Below are positions 53,270 to 62,904 of a DNA stretch of 64,000 nucleotides, in pieces. Made by a program: the position numbers and the translations under genes. This stretch comes from Ensifer adhaerens (lineage in GTDB: Bacteria; Pseudomonadota; Alphaproteobacteria; Rhizobiales; Rhizobiaceae). The notes under the pieces are model-generated. The model did no database searches. It had not been told where the DNA came from and saw nothing but the letters and a program-made list of their open reading frames with translations. Where the stretch lies: positions 124,001 through 188,000 of the forward strand of contig NZ_LGAP01000001.1 of NCBI RefSeq assembly GCF_001270265.1. The letters are read 5' to 3'. Each line of letters starts with the position of its first letter. Within the stretch, counting starts at the first letter, position 1.

Positions 53270-54793
53270 ATGGTCGAATCTGAAGCGCAGGGGCGTCTGC
53301 CCGGCATCCGCCCGGTCTCCGTTGTGGATATCGGCTCGAACTCCATTCGCCTTGTCGTCTACGAAGGCCTGAGCCGTGCTCCGGCCATGCTGTTCAACGA
53401 GAAGGTTATGTGCGGTCTGGGCAAGGGCATCGATGCCACCGGACGCATGGACGAGGAGAGCGTCGAGCGTGCTCTGCGGGCGCTGCACCGCTTTCATGCC
53501 CTGTCGCAGCAGGCGCGTGCGACCTCCATGTATGTTTTGGCGACCGCAGCCGCCCGCGAGGCGAGCAACGGACCGGCCTTCATCCAGAAGGCCGAGGCCA
53601 TCCTCGGCCACAAGGTCCGCATCCTTACCGGCGAAGAGGAAGCCTATTTCTCCGCCATGGGCATCGTCAGCGGCTACCACGATCCCGATGGGGTGGTCGG
53701 TGACCTTGGCGGTGGCTCGCTGGAGCTGGTCGAGGTGAACGGCAAGAAGATCGGCAAGGGCATCACGCTGCCGCTCGGGGGTATCCGCCTCTTCGAGCAC
53801 AGTGGCGGTTCGCTGCCGAAAGCCCGCACCTGGGTGCGCAAATTCATGAAAAGCTCGCCGGTGCTGAAGACCGGTACCGGCCGCACCTTTTATGCCGTCG
53901 GCGGCACCTGGCGCTCGATCGCCAAGCTGCACATGGAAATCCGAAATTATCCGCTGCACATGATGCAGGGCTACGAGATTTCCTATGACGAGGCGATGAC
54001 GCTGCTGCCGGAGGTAATCGAGCCGAAGAACATCAAGCCGTCAGCCTATGCGACGATCTCCAAGAGCCGCCGCAGCCTGCTTCCCTTCGGCGCCATTGCG
54101 ATGCAGGAGGCACTGTCGATTATGGAGCCGGAGCGGATTTCGTTCTCGGCGCTCGGCGTGCGCGAAGGCTATCTCTTCTCGCTCTTGAACGAGAACGAGC
54201 GTGCGCAGGACCCGCTGCTGACCGCTGCCGGCGAAATTGCCATTCTGCGGGCGCGGTCACCCGAGCATGCTCGCGAGCTTGCCGACTGGACCGGCCGCAT
54301 GGTGCCGTTCTTCGGCGTCGAGGAAACCGAAGAGGAAAGCCGTTATCGCCAGGCCGCCTGCCTGCTTGCCGATATCAGCTGGCGCGCGCATCCGGATTAT
54401 CGCGGCCTGCAGGCGCTGAACATCATCGCCCACTCGACCTTCTCCGGCATCACCCATGCCGGGCGGGCCTATATCGCGCTTGCCAATTACTATCGCTTCG
54501 AGGGCTTGAGCGATGACGGTGCGACCGGCGCGCTGACCGGCATTACCACGCCACGACTACTGGAACTGGCGAAATTGCTCGGCGGCCTGCTGCGCGTCGC
54601 CTATCTGTTCTCGGCCTCGATGCCGGGTGTGGCAAAGAATTTGACCTTCCGCAAATCGTCTCTGCCGGATGTCGACCTGGAGATCGTCGTGCCTGCGGCC
54701 TATTCGGAATTTGCCGGCGAACGCCTCGACGGGCGTCTGCAGCAGTTGGGCAAGCTGACGGGCAGGAGACTGGCATTCCACTTCCAGGGCTGA
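53270..54793 (+). CDS. ppx: Exopolyphosphatase Ppx/GppA
   Basis: Ppx removes terminal phosphates from polyphosphate; the GppA branch also hydrolyses pppGpp. The 507-residue protein has the actin-like ATPase folds: VVDIGSNSIRLVVYEGLSRA near residue 20, GEEEAYFSAMGIVSG, and GDLGGGSLELVEV near 148, followed by a C-terminal helical HD-like domain (from about 330). The product thus balances ppk next to it. A strong terminator follows. Confidence 0.96.
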   Translation: MVESEAQGRLPGIRPVSVVDIGSNSIRLVVYEGLSRAPAMLFNEKVMCGLGKGIDATGRMDEESVERALRALHRFHALSQQARATSMYVLATAAAREASNGPAFIQKAEAILGHKVRILTGEEEAYFSAMGIVSGYHDPDGVVGDLGGGSLELVEVNGKKIGKGITLPLGGIRLFEHSGGSLPKARTWVRKFMKSSPVLKTGTGRTFYAVGGTWRSIAKLHMEIRNYPLHMMQGYEISYDEAMTLLPEVIEPKNIKPSAYATISKSRRSLLPFGAIAMQEALSIMEPERISFSALGVREGYLFSLLNENERAQDPLLTAAGEIAILRARSPEHARELADWTGRMVPFFGVEETEEESRYRQAACLLADISWRAHPDYRGLQALNIIAHSTFSGITHAGRAYIALANYYRFEGLSDDGATGALTGITTPRLLELAKLLGGLLRVAYLFSASMPGVAKNLTFRKSSLPDVDLEIVVPAAYSEFAGERLDGRLQQLGKLTGRRLAFHFQG

Positions 54794-54813
54794 ATGCATC
54801 TTGATCTTTGAAG

Positions 54814-54848
54814 AAGGGCGCGCGGACAAGAATCCGCGCGCCCTTTTT
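54814..54848. terminator. Bidirectional terminator after ppx
   Basis: Perfect 11-bp stem GGGCGCGCGGA / TCCGCGCGCCC (54816-54826, 54833-54843), loop CAAGAA, followed by TTTTT and preceded by AAGAA. It separates ppx from the convergent phytase-like gene. Confidence 0.9.
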
Positions 54849-54850
54849 GA

Positions 54851-56209
54851 TTATTCCGCCTTCAGGAATTCGCCGACTTCGAGCAGAACGAACTCGTTGT
54901 CGTCGGCCTTATCAAGCGCACGGCCGGCCGAGAACGGCAGGTTGTTGTCGTTGCCGACGATGATGTGCGTGTCATCGACGCGATCGACGTTTTCGATCGT
55001 CACGAACGGCATGTCGTAGTAACCGTCGCCGCCGCCCTGGCGCTTCTTGTTATCCGGGTCGGCGATCTTCAGGAGATCGATATAACCGATCTTGCGCACG
55101 GCCTTGCCGACATTGCTGTCGTCGAAAGCAATCTTGTAGACACGCTTCACCTTCGAGCCGACGGCAAAGCAATCCGGCTTCGGATCTTTCGGGTCTGCGC
55201 AGGCCTCGTCGAGCGTGCCGGCCCCATTGTCGCGCTCGATCACCAGAGCGGTCTTGTCGTCGAGCATGTTGAAGTCGCCGATCGCCTCACCGCCTTCGGC
55301 CAGCGGATAGAGCCAGCTGCGGCCCGTCCAGGCCTTGCTGGCGACATCGAGTTCGATGACGCGCAGCGCCGGGCGGCCATCGGCCTGTTCGACGGTTTCG
55401 CTGTCGGTCCAGATCGGGCCCTCGAGCAGACCGTAGAGCTTGGTGCCGTCCTTCGACAGTGCCATGCCTTCATAGCCGCCGGAACGCTTCAGGTTGAAGG
55501 CGGGCGTCTTCTTCGACGGGTCGCCCTGCAGCGTCAGGGTCGGGTTGTCGGGCGACATCACCGGCTTGCCGTCAACAGCAGTCGCGATGACGTCGGTCAG
55601 CTTGCCGTCAACATCGAATTTCAGGATGTAGGGGCCAAATTCCTCGCCGACCCAGAAGCCGTCGGCGACCGGCTGGATGGATTCGACATCGAAGTCTGCG
55701 CCGGTCAGGTAGCGCTTGTCGGAACCTTCCATGACGATCGGGAAGGGGGCCTTGCGGTCCGGATCGGTGAGGAACAGGGTCTTCAGCGCTTCGACCTTGC
55801 CGGCGTCCCAATCCATCTTCACATGGTGCAGCATCAGCATCGCATCGGTCGAGTTCAGCTTGCTGCCGAAGCCGTTGTCGGAAAGGCTCCAGAAGGTACC
55901 GTCTGCCATCGCCTTGATGCCGGAAAAACCCTGCATCGGCTGGCCGTTGAAGGGCAGCGAAAGGCCGGTCGGGCGGACGCCATCCTTGCCCGGCACGGTG
56001 CCGATCGCGTCAGCGCGCTTGCGGTCGGCGGGGGTGAACTTGCCGGGTGTCTTCCGGTGTTCCGGCGCGTCGGACGGCGCTGCCAGGATCGTGTTTGCCG
56101 GCAGGATCGCATGTGCCTTCAGCGTTGCAGGAAAGGCCTTTTCCTCAGCCAGGACGGTCGTCGTCATCAAAAGTGTGAGCGCCGCGGTGGCGAGAAGCGT
56201 TTTGGTCAT
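54851..56209 (-). CDS. Exported phytase-like esterase (PF13449 type)
   Basis: The 452-residue protein has a signal peptide (LLATAALTLLMTTTVLAEEK) and a beta-propeller-like body with the family's recurring motifs: GFSGIKAMADGTFWSLSDNG, DFDVESIQPVADGFWVGEEF, GGYEGMALSKDGTKLYGLLE and TIENVDRVDDTHIIVGNDNN. The family is described as esterase-like activity of phytase; no reaction can be assigned here. ATG 56209 follows GGTGA; ATG 56221 is an alternative. It is convergent with ppx. A link to phosphate metabolism is suggested only by this context. Confidence 0.86.
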   Translation of the reverse strand: MTKTLLATAALTLLMTTTVLAEEKAFPATLKAHAILPANTILAAPSDAPEHRKTPGKFTPADRKRADAIGTVPGKDGVRPTGLSLPFNGQPMQGFSGIKAMADGTFWSLSDNGFGSKLNSTDAMLMLHHVKMDWDAGKVEALKTLFLTDPDRKAPFPIVMEGSDKRYLTGADFDVESIQPVADGFWVGEEFGPYILKFDVDGKLTDVIATAVDGKPVMSPDNPTLTLQGDPSKKTPAFNLKRSGGYEGMALSKDGTKLYGLLEGPIWTDSETVEQADGRPALRVIELDVASKAWTGRSWLYPLAEGGEAIGDFNMLDDKTALVIERDNGAGTLDEACADPKDPKPDCFAVGSKVKRVYKIAFDDSNVGKAVRKIGYIDLLKIADPDNKKRQGGGDGYYDMPFVTIENVDRVDDTHIIVGNDNNLPFSAGRALDKADDNEFVLLEVGEFLKAE

Positions 56210-56416
56210 GAAAGTCACCATGGGTTGGATGCCAAAGTACGCGAACCCGATAGGCGGCTTTGATGACGGTTGGGTGATGTTTGGCTTACAGGCCGGTGAA
56301 GCTTTGATGACAGGCGAATTGCGCAGCGCGCCAGGCGGGAATTGGCCGGGTGCAAATTGCTGTGAGCACCCCGGACGCTGACGTCAGCGCCGTGGCGACG
56401 CGGCGGCGCCGATGGT

Positions 56417-57313
56417 TCAGCCGGCGAGGGCCAGGCTTGCCCACCGTCCGGGCGTCACACCATAGGCACGCTTGAAGTGGCGGGGGGAATGGGCCGGGTC
56501 GGCAAAGCCGGTTTCCAGCGCCGCCCCCCCCAGGCTGTGGCCGGTGGCAATCATCCGGCGCGCCTGCTCCAGCCGCCGCATCAGGAGGTAGCGGTGCGGG
56601 CTGGTTCCGAGAACCTTGCGGAATTGGCGGGCGAGCGTGAAGCGATCAAGGCCGCTGACCGCTTCGAGTTCCTGCGAACCAACCGGGCGATCAAGGTTGG
56701 CTCTGAGATAGTCCGTCGCTTCGAACACTGCCCGTTTCGCCGACCTACCGGCAGGCTTGCTCGTCGTCCCAGCATGGCGGCACAATCCCTCGGCAATGCG
56801 TGTGAGTATGTCGTCGAGGGCCAGTTCGTCTATGCCGCCGTCGAGATCCATGAGAGCCTCGCCGATCGCCTGACGCAGGGCGACGTCGCCGACAACCGGA
56901 GCGGCGATAAATGGCAAGGCGCCACCGTTGTCGCCAAGGGCGGCGATCAATCGCTCCGGCTGCAGGTACATCATCCGGTAGCGAAGGCCCGCTTCGGTTC
57001 CCGCACCACCGTCGTGCACCTCGTCGGGGTGAATGATGATAATGCTCCCGGGTGTGCTGTAGCGGCTCTCGCCGCGATACTGGAAGGTCTGGATGCCGCC
57101 CAGCGTTACGCCGAGCGCATAGGTGTCGTGGCGATGCGGCTCGAAGACCTTACCGTGCAGTCGCGCCTCGATGCGCTCGATGCCGTCGACCGGTGCGGCG
57201 ACGCGGATCCCATCGCCCGGCGATCCGCACAATCGTTCAAGATTGATGGCCGCTTCCTCGGCTATGGCCTCCTTGGGCACGCCCTGATGTCCTGATATGG
57301 AGATACCCGTCAT
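56417..57313 (-). CDS. AraC-family transcriptional regulator
   Basis: The 298-residue protein has an N-terminal cupin sensor (EPHRHDTYALGVTLGGIQTF, then PGSIIIIHPDEVHDG) and a C-terminal pair of helix-turn-helix motifs (VSGLDRFTLARQFRKVLGTS and LETGFADPAHSPRHFKRAYG). The ATG at 57313 shares two bases with the divergent DUF2000 start; GTG 57280 is an alternative that avoids the overlap. AraC/DUF2000 divergent pairs recur in proteobacteria, so the regulator likely controls its neighbour. Inducer unknown. Confidence 0.88.
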   Translation of the reverse strand: MTGISISGHQGVPKEAIAEEAAINLERLCGSPGDGIRVAAPVDGIERIEARLHGKVFEPHRHDTYALGVTLGGIQTFQYRGESRYSTPGSIIIIHPDEVHDGGAGTEAGLRYRMMYLQPERLIAALGDNGGALPFIAAPVVGDVALRQAIGEALMDLDGGIDELALDDILTRIAEGLCRHAGTTSKPAGRSAKRAVFEATDYLRANLDRPVGSQELEAVSGLDRFTLARQFRKVLGTSPHRYLLMRRLEQARRMIATGHSLGGAALETGFADPAHSPRHFKRAYGVTPGRWASLALAG

Positions 57314-57719
57314 GTTCGACACCAAGTTCGCGATCGTGTTGCGCGAGGATCTGGCCACCTGGCAGAAGCTGAACGTCACCGCATTTCTGGCAACCGGCAT
57401 CGCCGGGCAGAAACCGGCGATCATCGGGGAAGCCTATCGCGATGGCGCCGGCAACGTCTACAATGCTCTGAGCGTTCAGCCGATCATCGTGTTATCGGCA
57501 GATGGTGCGACGCTCGGCAATATTCAACGCCGCGCGATCGAAAGAGAGATAAGAACCTCGATCTATGTCGATGCCATGTTTTCGACCGACCACGACAGCG
57601 CCAACCGCGCGGTCTTTGCCGAAACACAGCCCGACGAAGCGAAGGTTGCCGGCATCGCCATCCATGCCGACAAGAAGCTGGTCGACAAGGTCACCAAGGG
57701 GGCGAAGCTGCACGGTTGA
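57312..57719 (+). CDS. DUF2000 domain protein
   Basis: The 135-residue protein is a compact alpha/beta protein of the DUF2000 family: MFDTKFAIVLREDLATWQKL, then FLATGIAGQKPAIIGEAYRD, with a C-terminal AGIAIHADKKLVDKVTKGAK. The fold resembles peptidyl-tRNA hydrolase 2, but a function is not established. ATG 57312 follows GGAG eight bases upstream; an upstream ATG at 57297 lacks one. It starts head-to-head with the AraC gene. Confidence 0.85.
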   Translation: MFDTKFAIVLREDLATWQKLNVTAFLATGIAGQKPAIIGEAYRDGAGNVYNALSVQPIIVLSADGATLGNIQRRAIEREIRTSIYVDAMFSTDHDSANRAVFAETQPDEAKVAGIAIHADKKLVDKVTKGAKLHG

Positions 57720-57722
57720 AAG

Positions 57723-58766
57723 TTAGCTGGACGCCAGCTGCGGCGCTGGCGTACCCCCAGCCCGAAGCGCCAGCACGCCGAGCTTCTGCCCGCGTCCTTT
57801 GACGGCGTGCTCACCGAGATCCTCGACCCGGACGTAGTGCGGCAGGCGCATCTTGCGGGCAAGGTCGGTGGAGATCAGTACCTGGTGGCCGAGCGTCTTG
57901 CAGAAGCCTTCGAGGCGAGCGGTGGTGTTCACCGTATCGCCGAAATAGGTGATCTTGTGCCTGTCGAGGCCGATCTCGGCAGCGACGATGGTTCCGCCGT
58001 GAAGGGCCGCACGCAGGCGCGGAACCTCGCCGAATTCCTTCTGCCAGCGGTGCGCTTCCGCGTCGATAATTTCGAGAATATCGAAGACGCAATGGATGCA
58101 GGTCGCGTTATTGGTGGCCCGGTCGAAGGGCCAGGTGATGACGGCGGCATCGCCAACATAGTCGTCGATCGACCCGCGATAGCGCAGCACGGGGTCTGCA
58201 ATCGTCGCGAACAGCTTGCCGAGATATTCCTGCATCCGGAGGTCGCCGTTGCGCTCGGCATAGGAGGTCGAACCGGCGAGATCGATGAACAGAAAGACGC
58301 GCTCTTCCTGGATCGGCTTGCGGTAGCGCCCGGTCAGAAGGCTCAGGAAGACATCGCGCCCCAGCAATTCGCGGACTCTGAGAATGAAGACGAGCGATCC
58401 CGAAATGGCGAGTGCAAAGAGCAGAACCGTTTTGGACGGCATCATCGCCTCCATCCAGTTATCCCCCATAACACCGCTCACCCGCATGATCAGGCCGGCG
58501 GCCGCATAGCCGATGTCGAGAAGCACGAAATAGACCGCGAGCGAGGCGACGAAGAAGACCGGCGTTGAGAAGGAATGGATCCGTCGATTGAGGCGCCGGA
58601 AGATGATGCGACGTTCGAAGGCGACGATCGGCATACACATGAAGACTGCGTAGGTCGCGCCGATCAGGCCGCCCGTCCCATAGACAACCCATGCGTAAAC
58701 AGCTCCGGCACCCGCAACGACCAGCAGCAGGAGAAGTCCTTCGAACGTGGAGAAACGCCAGCGCAT
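57723..58766 (-). CDS. Membrane-bound class III adenylate/guanylate cyclase
   Basis: The 347-residue protein has four TM segments (about residues 9-28, 33-50, 68-92 and 110-130) and a C-terminal class III cyclase domain. The two metal-binding Asp are Asp162 in FLFIDLAGSTS and Asp206 in VGDAAVITW; substrate and transition-state residues follow in KITYFGDTVNTTARLEG. The Lys and Thr in these positions fit adenylate rather than guanylate selectivity, by family rule. Rhizobia have many such cyclases; this one has a membrane sensor without a recognised ligand domain. Start 58766 is chosen over 58826. Confidence 0.87.
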   Translation of the reverse strand: MRWRFSTFEGLLLLLVVAGAGAVYAWVVYGTGGLIGATYAVFMCMPIVAFERRIIFRRLNRRIHSFSTPVFFVASLAVYFVLLDIGYAAAGLIMRVSGVMGDNWMEAMMPSKTVLLFALAISGSLVFILRVRELLGRDVFLSLLTGRYRKPIQEERVFLFIDLAGSTSYAERNGDLRMQEYLGKLFATIADPVLRYRGSIDDYVGDAAVITWPFDRATNNATCIHCVFDILEIIDAEAHRWQKEFGEVPRLRAALHGGTIVAAEIGLDRHKITYFGDTVNTTARLEGFCKTLGHQVLISTDLARKMRLPHYVRVEDLGEHAVKGRGQKLGVLALRAGGTPAPQLASS

Positions 58767-58902
58767 GCGGAAAGCCTCAGTCCCGGGAGAAGCGGGCGAA
58801 CGTGTTAACCGGCAGGGGTGCGCCACATCACGTCGACGTCGTTTTCACGTCGTTTGCCACGATGGTGATTCTATCCCGCCGGCCCTTCAGCTAGAGCCGG
58901 AT

Positions 58903-58926
58903 TCGGGCGGAAAGTTGTTTCCGCCC
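58903..58926. terminator. Hairpin downstream of rnd
   Basis: Perfect 10-bp stem CGGGCGGAAA / TTTCCGCCCG with loop GTTG, 8 bp after the rnd stop (rnd is leftward). No T tract follows in the leftward direction, so termination strength is uncertain. It separates rnd from the cyclase gene. Confidence 0.55.
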
Positions 58927-58933
58927 GCCGTTT

Positions 58934-60085
58934 TCAATCGCCGATTTCCATCGCTTCGATCTTCTTGTCGACGAAGCGCAGAGCCACTTCACCATTGATC
59001 AATTTCAGTGCCGTATCGCCGAACAGCTCGCGCCGCCAGCCCTTGAGTGCGCCGACATCGGCGTTTTCGCCCTCGGCGGCGATCTTGTCGAGATCGTCGC
59101 TGTTGGCGATGATCTTGGCGGCCACGCCTTGCTTCTCGGCGATCAGCTTCAAGAGCACCTTCAGCATTTCGGTGGCAGCGGCTGCACCTTCGGGCGTGTG
59201 GTTCTGCCGCGGCAGCCGCGGCAGGTCGGTCTTGGGGATGGCAAGCGCTTCGTTGACCACCTCGATCAGCGCAGTTCCGGCGCTCGAGCGTTCCCAGCCC
59301 TTCGGGATGGTTCGCAGCCGTGCCATCGCCTCGGAGTCCTTCGGCTGCTGTTGCGCGACTTCGTAGATCGCATCGTCCTTGAGGATGCGCCCGCGGGGGA
59401 CGTTGCGATTGCGCGCCTCGCGTTCCCGCCAGGCAGCGACCTTCTGCAGCACTGCGAGTTCGATCGGCTTCTTGACGCGCATCTTCAGGCGCTGCCAGGC
59501 ATCGTCCGGGTGCAGGTCGTAGGTGTCGCGAGCCTCGAGAATCGCCATCTCCTCGGAAAGCCACAGCGAGCGGCCCTCGCGCTCGAGCTGCGCATTCAGG
59601 TACTGATAGATGTCGCGCAGATGCGTGACGTCGGCCAGCGCGTAGTCGAGCTGTTTCTCGGTCAACGGCCGGCGGCTCCAATCGGTGAAGCGCGAGGATT
59701 TGTCGATCTGCTCACCCTTGATGCGATTGACGAGCTGGTCATAGGAGACGCTGTCGCCGAAGCCGCAGACCATGGCCGCGACTTGCGTGTCGAAAATCGG
59801 GTGCGGGATCAGATTGCCGAGATGGAAAATGATCTCGATATCCTGACGCGCTGCGTGGAAGACCTTGACCACGTCGGGGTTGGCCATCAGCGCAAAGAAC
59901 GGCGCGAGATCGATGCCCTTGGCCATCGGGTCGACGATGACGGCCATATCCGGGTTCGCCATCTGGATCAGGCAAAGCTCCGGCCAGAAGGTGGTCTCAC
60001 GCAGGAATTCCGTGTCGATCGTAATATAACTTGAGCGGGCCAGCTGCTGGCAGGCGGCCTCTAGATCTGCTGTTGTTTCAATCAT
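58934..60085 (-). CDS. rnd: Ribonuclease D
   Basis: RNase D trims tRNA 3' ends. The 383-residue protein has the DEDDy exonuclease residues: Asp and Glu in ITIDTEFLRE near residue 22, Asp in FHAARQDIEIIF near 80, and the Tyr-x3-Asp pair in LDYALADVTHL near 150. The C-terminal half carries HRDC repeats (RNVPRGRILKDDAIYEVAQQ). Length is typical. It is transcribed leftward downstream of the multicopper oxidase, 78 bp away. Confidence 0.95.
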   Translation of the reverse strand: MIETTADLEAACQQLARSSYITIDTEFLRETTFWPELCLIQMANPDMAVIVDPMAKGIDLAPFFALMANPDVVKVFHAARQDIEIIFHLGNLIPHPIFDTQVAAMVCGFGDSVSYDQLVNRIKGEQIDKSSRFTDWSRRPLTEKQLDYALADVTHLRDIYQYLNAQLEREGRSLWLSEEMAILEARDTYDLHPDDAWQRLKMRVKKPIELAVLQKVAAWREREARNRNVPRGRILKDDAIYEVAQQQPKDSEAMARLRTIPKGWERSSAGTALIEVVNEALAIPKTDLPRLPRQNHTPEGAAAATEMLKVLLKLIAEKQGVAAKIIANSDDLDKIAAEGENADVGALKGWRRELFGDTALKLINGEVALRFVDKKIEAMEIGD

Positions 60086-60163
60086 CGGACTTAAATCACT
60101 GTGGCAAAAATGCGGCTATGTTTTTCGTGTAGCCCTTCGTGCCATCCGTCACAATCGAAATTC

Positions 60164-61564
60164 TCAAACCACCCTGAAATAACCGGTCATGCCGGTCTTC
60201 TGGTGCTCGATGATGTGGCAATGGAACACCCAATCACCTGGATTGTCGGCAACGAGCGCGATTTCCGCCTGTTCGTCGGGCAAGAGCAGGATGGTGTCCG
60301 TCGGCGGCGGCAGGAAGGTCCGCCTGTTCGAGTTGAGAATGCGGAAGCTCATGCCGTGCAGGTGGATCGGATGGGCATGCGGCGTCCGATTGGCGATCTG
60401 CAGGACATAACTCTTGCCGAGCTTCATTTCCTCGATCGGTGCGATCGGATCCGGCGTGTCACCCGGCCACGGCACCTTGTTGATGGCCCAGAAGGTGTAG
60501 CCGAGAGAGCCGCAGATCGAAGGCGTCGCCTTGTGTTCGGCGGTGGCCGTCAGGTCGATCGGGATGCGGGTGGCCACCGACAGGTCCGCCTCGGCGATCG
60601 GATTGGCGGGAAGGGGAGCGACATCGCGGATATCGCGTTTCAAGGATTGGCCCGTTGCCCGGAAACTTGCGATCGTCCAGGGATGCGAGCCACGCAGATT
60701 GCCGAGCTTCACCGTGGCGCCCTCGCTGTCGGGCATCCGCACGACGAGGTCGATGCGCTGGCCCGGGCCGACGTCGCAGCGATCGAGCGGGAAGGGTTTG
60801 TCGACCGGGTTTGCGTCAAGCGCCACGACCATGGCGTCTGCCCCCTCCAGCCCGACCGTATAGATCCGCGTGACATCCGTGGCCGCGATGCGGACCCGCA
60901 CGAGACCGCCGGCGGGCGCGTCGTAGCTCGGCGCCTGCTGCCAGTTCGCGGTGCGAACCGTGCCATAGGTGCCGCCGCGCGCGGCATCCCTCGGCTTGAA
61001 CGGGTCGATGAAGGCGCCGCCCTTGCCGAGCCGCCAGTCGCGCAGGTTCAGCACGATCTCGGCGTCGAATACCGGATCAACCGGGTTTTCGACGACGATG
61101 ACGCCGGTCAGCCCGCTTCCCATCTGCGTCAGCGTGTTGCAGTGGGGGTGATACCAGAAGGTGCCGGCATCCGGCGGCGTGAAGACATAGTCGAAGGGGT
61201 CGCCCGGATAGACATAGGGCTGCGTCATCTCCGGCACGCCGTCCATGGCATTGGGTATCCGAAGTCCGTGCCAGTGGACGGTCGTCGGCTCGTCGAGCCG
61301 GTTGATCAGCCGTGCGGCATAGGTCTCGCCCATGCGCATCCGCAAGACAGGCGGCATGCCGTTGCTGGCGGTATCCCCCAGCCCATAGGTCATGACCTTG
61401 GGTGTCACGCCATCGGCGGCGATCTGTGCCTCAGTCAGTTGTGCCGTCAGGATCTGCGGATCCGGCGCGGCGCCGGCGCGCGCCGCCATGCCGGCGCCGA
61501 AGGCGAAAGCGCCGCCCAAAGCGGCGGAGCCCTGGAGGAATGTGCGGCGGCTGATCAGGGGCAT
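60164..61564 (-). CDS. Multicopper oxidase with Tat signal
   Basis: The 466-residue protein has a twin-arginine signal (ISRRTFLQGSAALGGAFAFG) and three cupredoxin domains. All copper ligand groups are present: HWHG, WYHPH, HPIHLHG and HCHIIEHQKTGM. Such periplasmic laccase-like enzymes oxidise phenols, Cu(I) or other metals using O2; the methionine-rich insert of CueO is absent. ATG 61564 is preferred to 61624. The upstream neighbour in the same direction is the MFS gene, 101 bp away. Confidence 0.9.
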   Translation of the reverse strand: MPLISRRTFLQGSAALGGAFAFGAGMAARAGAAPDPQILTAQLTEAQIAADGVTPKVMTYGLGDTASNGMPPVLRMRMGETYAARLINRLDEPTTVHWHGLRIPNAMDGVPEMTQPYVYPGDPFDYVFTPPDAGTFWYHPHCNTLTQMGSGLTGVIVVENPVDPVFDAEIVLNLRDWRLGKGGAFIDPFKPRDAARGGTYGTVRTANWQQAPSYDAPAGGLVRVRIAATDVTRIYTVGLEGADAMVVALDANPVDKPFPLDRCDVGPGQRIDLVVRMPDSEGATVKLGNLRGSHPWTIASFRATGQSLKRDIRDVAPLPANPIAEADLSVATRIPIDLTATAEHKATPSICGSLGYTFWAINKVPWPGDTPDPIAPIEEMKLGKSYVLQIANRTPHAHPIHLHGMSFRILNSNRRTFLPPPTDTILLLPDEQAEIALVADNPGDWVFHCHIIEHQKTGMTGYFRVV

Positions 61565-61665
61565 TTTTGCAATCTCGGCAACTGGATAGGGCGATGGGCC
61601 CGGTTCTAAACCTGATCGCCGCAATCAGCAATTATCTCGCGCAGGCACATCTTGCCGCAGGCGTT

Positions 61666-62904
61666 TCAGTCGTCCTTGCGGGTGTGGTTGCCGCCCGCGA
61701 GCTTGTTGAAGAAGGACGAGGTCCGCAGCAGGTTGCGGAAGGGCATGGCGCGCGCTTCTGCGGGAACGCCGCCACGCGCCGTCATGCGTCTCAACGTATA
61801 GAGCATGAAGAGGAAGAGGACCGCGGCAGTATAGATGAACAGCGCCTGCGGACCGAAGATTTCGAGCAGAAAGGAGGCAAACAGCGGGCCGATGATCGCA
61901 CCGAGCGACCAGAAGAACAGCATCCCCGCGGAGACCAGCGCGTGCTGTCCTTCCGCAGCGTGATCGTTGGCATGTGCCGAGCAGAGCGAGTAGAGCGGCA
62001 TGGCGAAGGCGCCGAAAAGGAAGATGCCGGCGAAATTGAGCCACTCGTCGTTGCCGGCGCCAAAGGCGAGGAAAAGTCCGGCGAGCAGCGACCCGAAGGT
62101 GGCGATCAGGATGATCAACCGCCGGTCGATCTGATCGGAATAGTGACCGAGCGGATATTGCAGCACGACGCCGCCGATGATGCCGGCGCTCATGAAGGTG
62201 GCAATCGCCGTCACCGAGAGACCGATCCCCTGCGCGTAGATGGGACCCAGCGAGCGGAAGGCGGCGTTGGTGAGGCCGACGACGATGCAGCCGACGGTCG
62301 CAAGCGGCGAGATGTTCCACAGCGCCTTGACGTCGAAGCGGATCGCTTCCGGCGCCACCGGGCTCGACCGATCGGCAAAGGAGATCGGCACGAGTGACAA
62401 TGTGAGCGCCATCGAGATGATCGCGAAGAGTTCGAAACCGCCGATGCCGACGCCGGGAATGACGTATTGCGCCGCGGTGACCGAGCCAAGATCTACCAGA
62501 CGATAGACGGAAAGCGTGCGCGCGCGATTCGTATTGGTGACGCTGGCATTCAGCCAACTCTCGACGGTGGCGAAAAGGCAGGCGAAGCAGATGCCGGCGA
62601 CAAGCCGCATCAGGAACCACATCAGCGGGTTGATGACGAGCACCATGGCGATCGCCGCCGCCGACGCGATGGCCGCCATCGCCGAGAAGGTGCGGATGTG
62701 GCCGATGGCACGCAGGATGCGGGTCACATACACGCAGCCGAGCGCGAAGCCGATGTTGTAGCCGGTGCCGATGACGCCGATCAATGACGTCGAGAAACCT
62801 TCTTCGAGTGCCCGCAGCGAGATGAACGTGCCCTGCAGTCCGTTGCCACCGATGAGGATGCCTGCGGTGACGAGAAGCGGAATGAGCGGACGAATTTGCG
62901 ACAT
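61666..62904 (-). CDS. MFS transporter, YcaD-like
   Basis: The 412-residue protein has twelve predicted TM segments in two halves: IPLLVTAGILIGGNGLQGTF, GTGYNIGFALGCVYVTRILR with the MFS loop, WFLMRLVAGICFACLFATVE, and the C-terminal half starting near residue 205 (ISPLATVGCIVVGLTNAAFR). It matches the YcaD-type subfamily of small-molecule carriers without known substrate. ATG 62904 is preferred over 63048, which would add a 48-residue tail. It is divergent from aspS. Confidence 0.88.
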   Translation of the reverse strand: MSQIRPLIPLLVTAGILIGGNGLQGTFISLRALEEGFSTSLIGVIGTGYNIGFALGCVYVTRILRAIGHIRTFSAMAAIASAAAIAMVLVINPLMWFLMRLVAGICFACLFATVESWLNASVTNTNRARTLSVYRLVDLGSVTAAQYVIPGVGIGGFELFAIISMALTLSLVPISFADRSSPVAPEAIRFDVKALWNISPLATVGCIVVGLTNAAFRSLGPIYAQGIGLSVTAIATFMSAGIIGGVVLQYPLGHYSDQIDRRLIILIATFGSLLAGLFLAFGAGNDEWLNFAGIFLFGAFAMPLYSLCSAHANDHAAEGQHALVSAGMLFFWSLGAIIGPLFASFLLEIFGPQALFIYTAAVLFLFMLYTLRRMTARGGVPAEARAMPFRNLLRTSSFFNKLAGGNHTRKDD

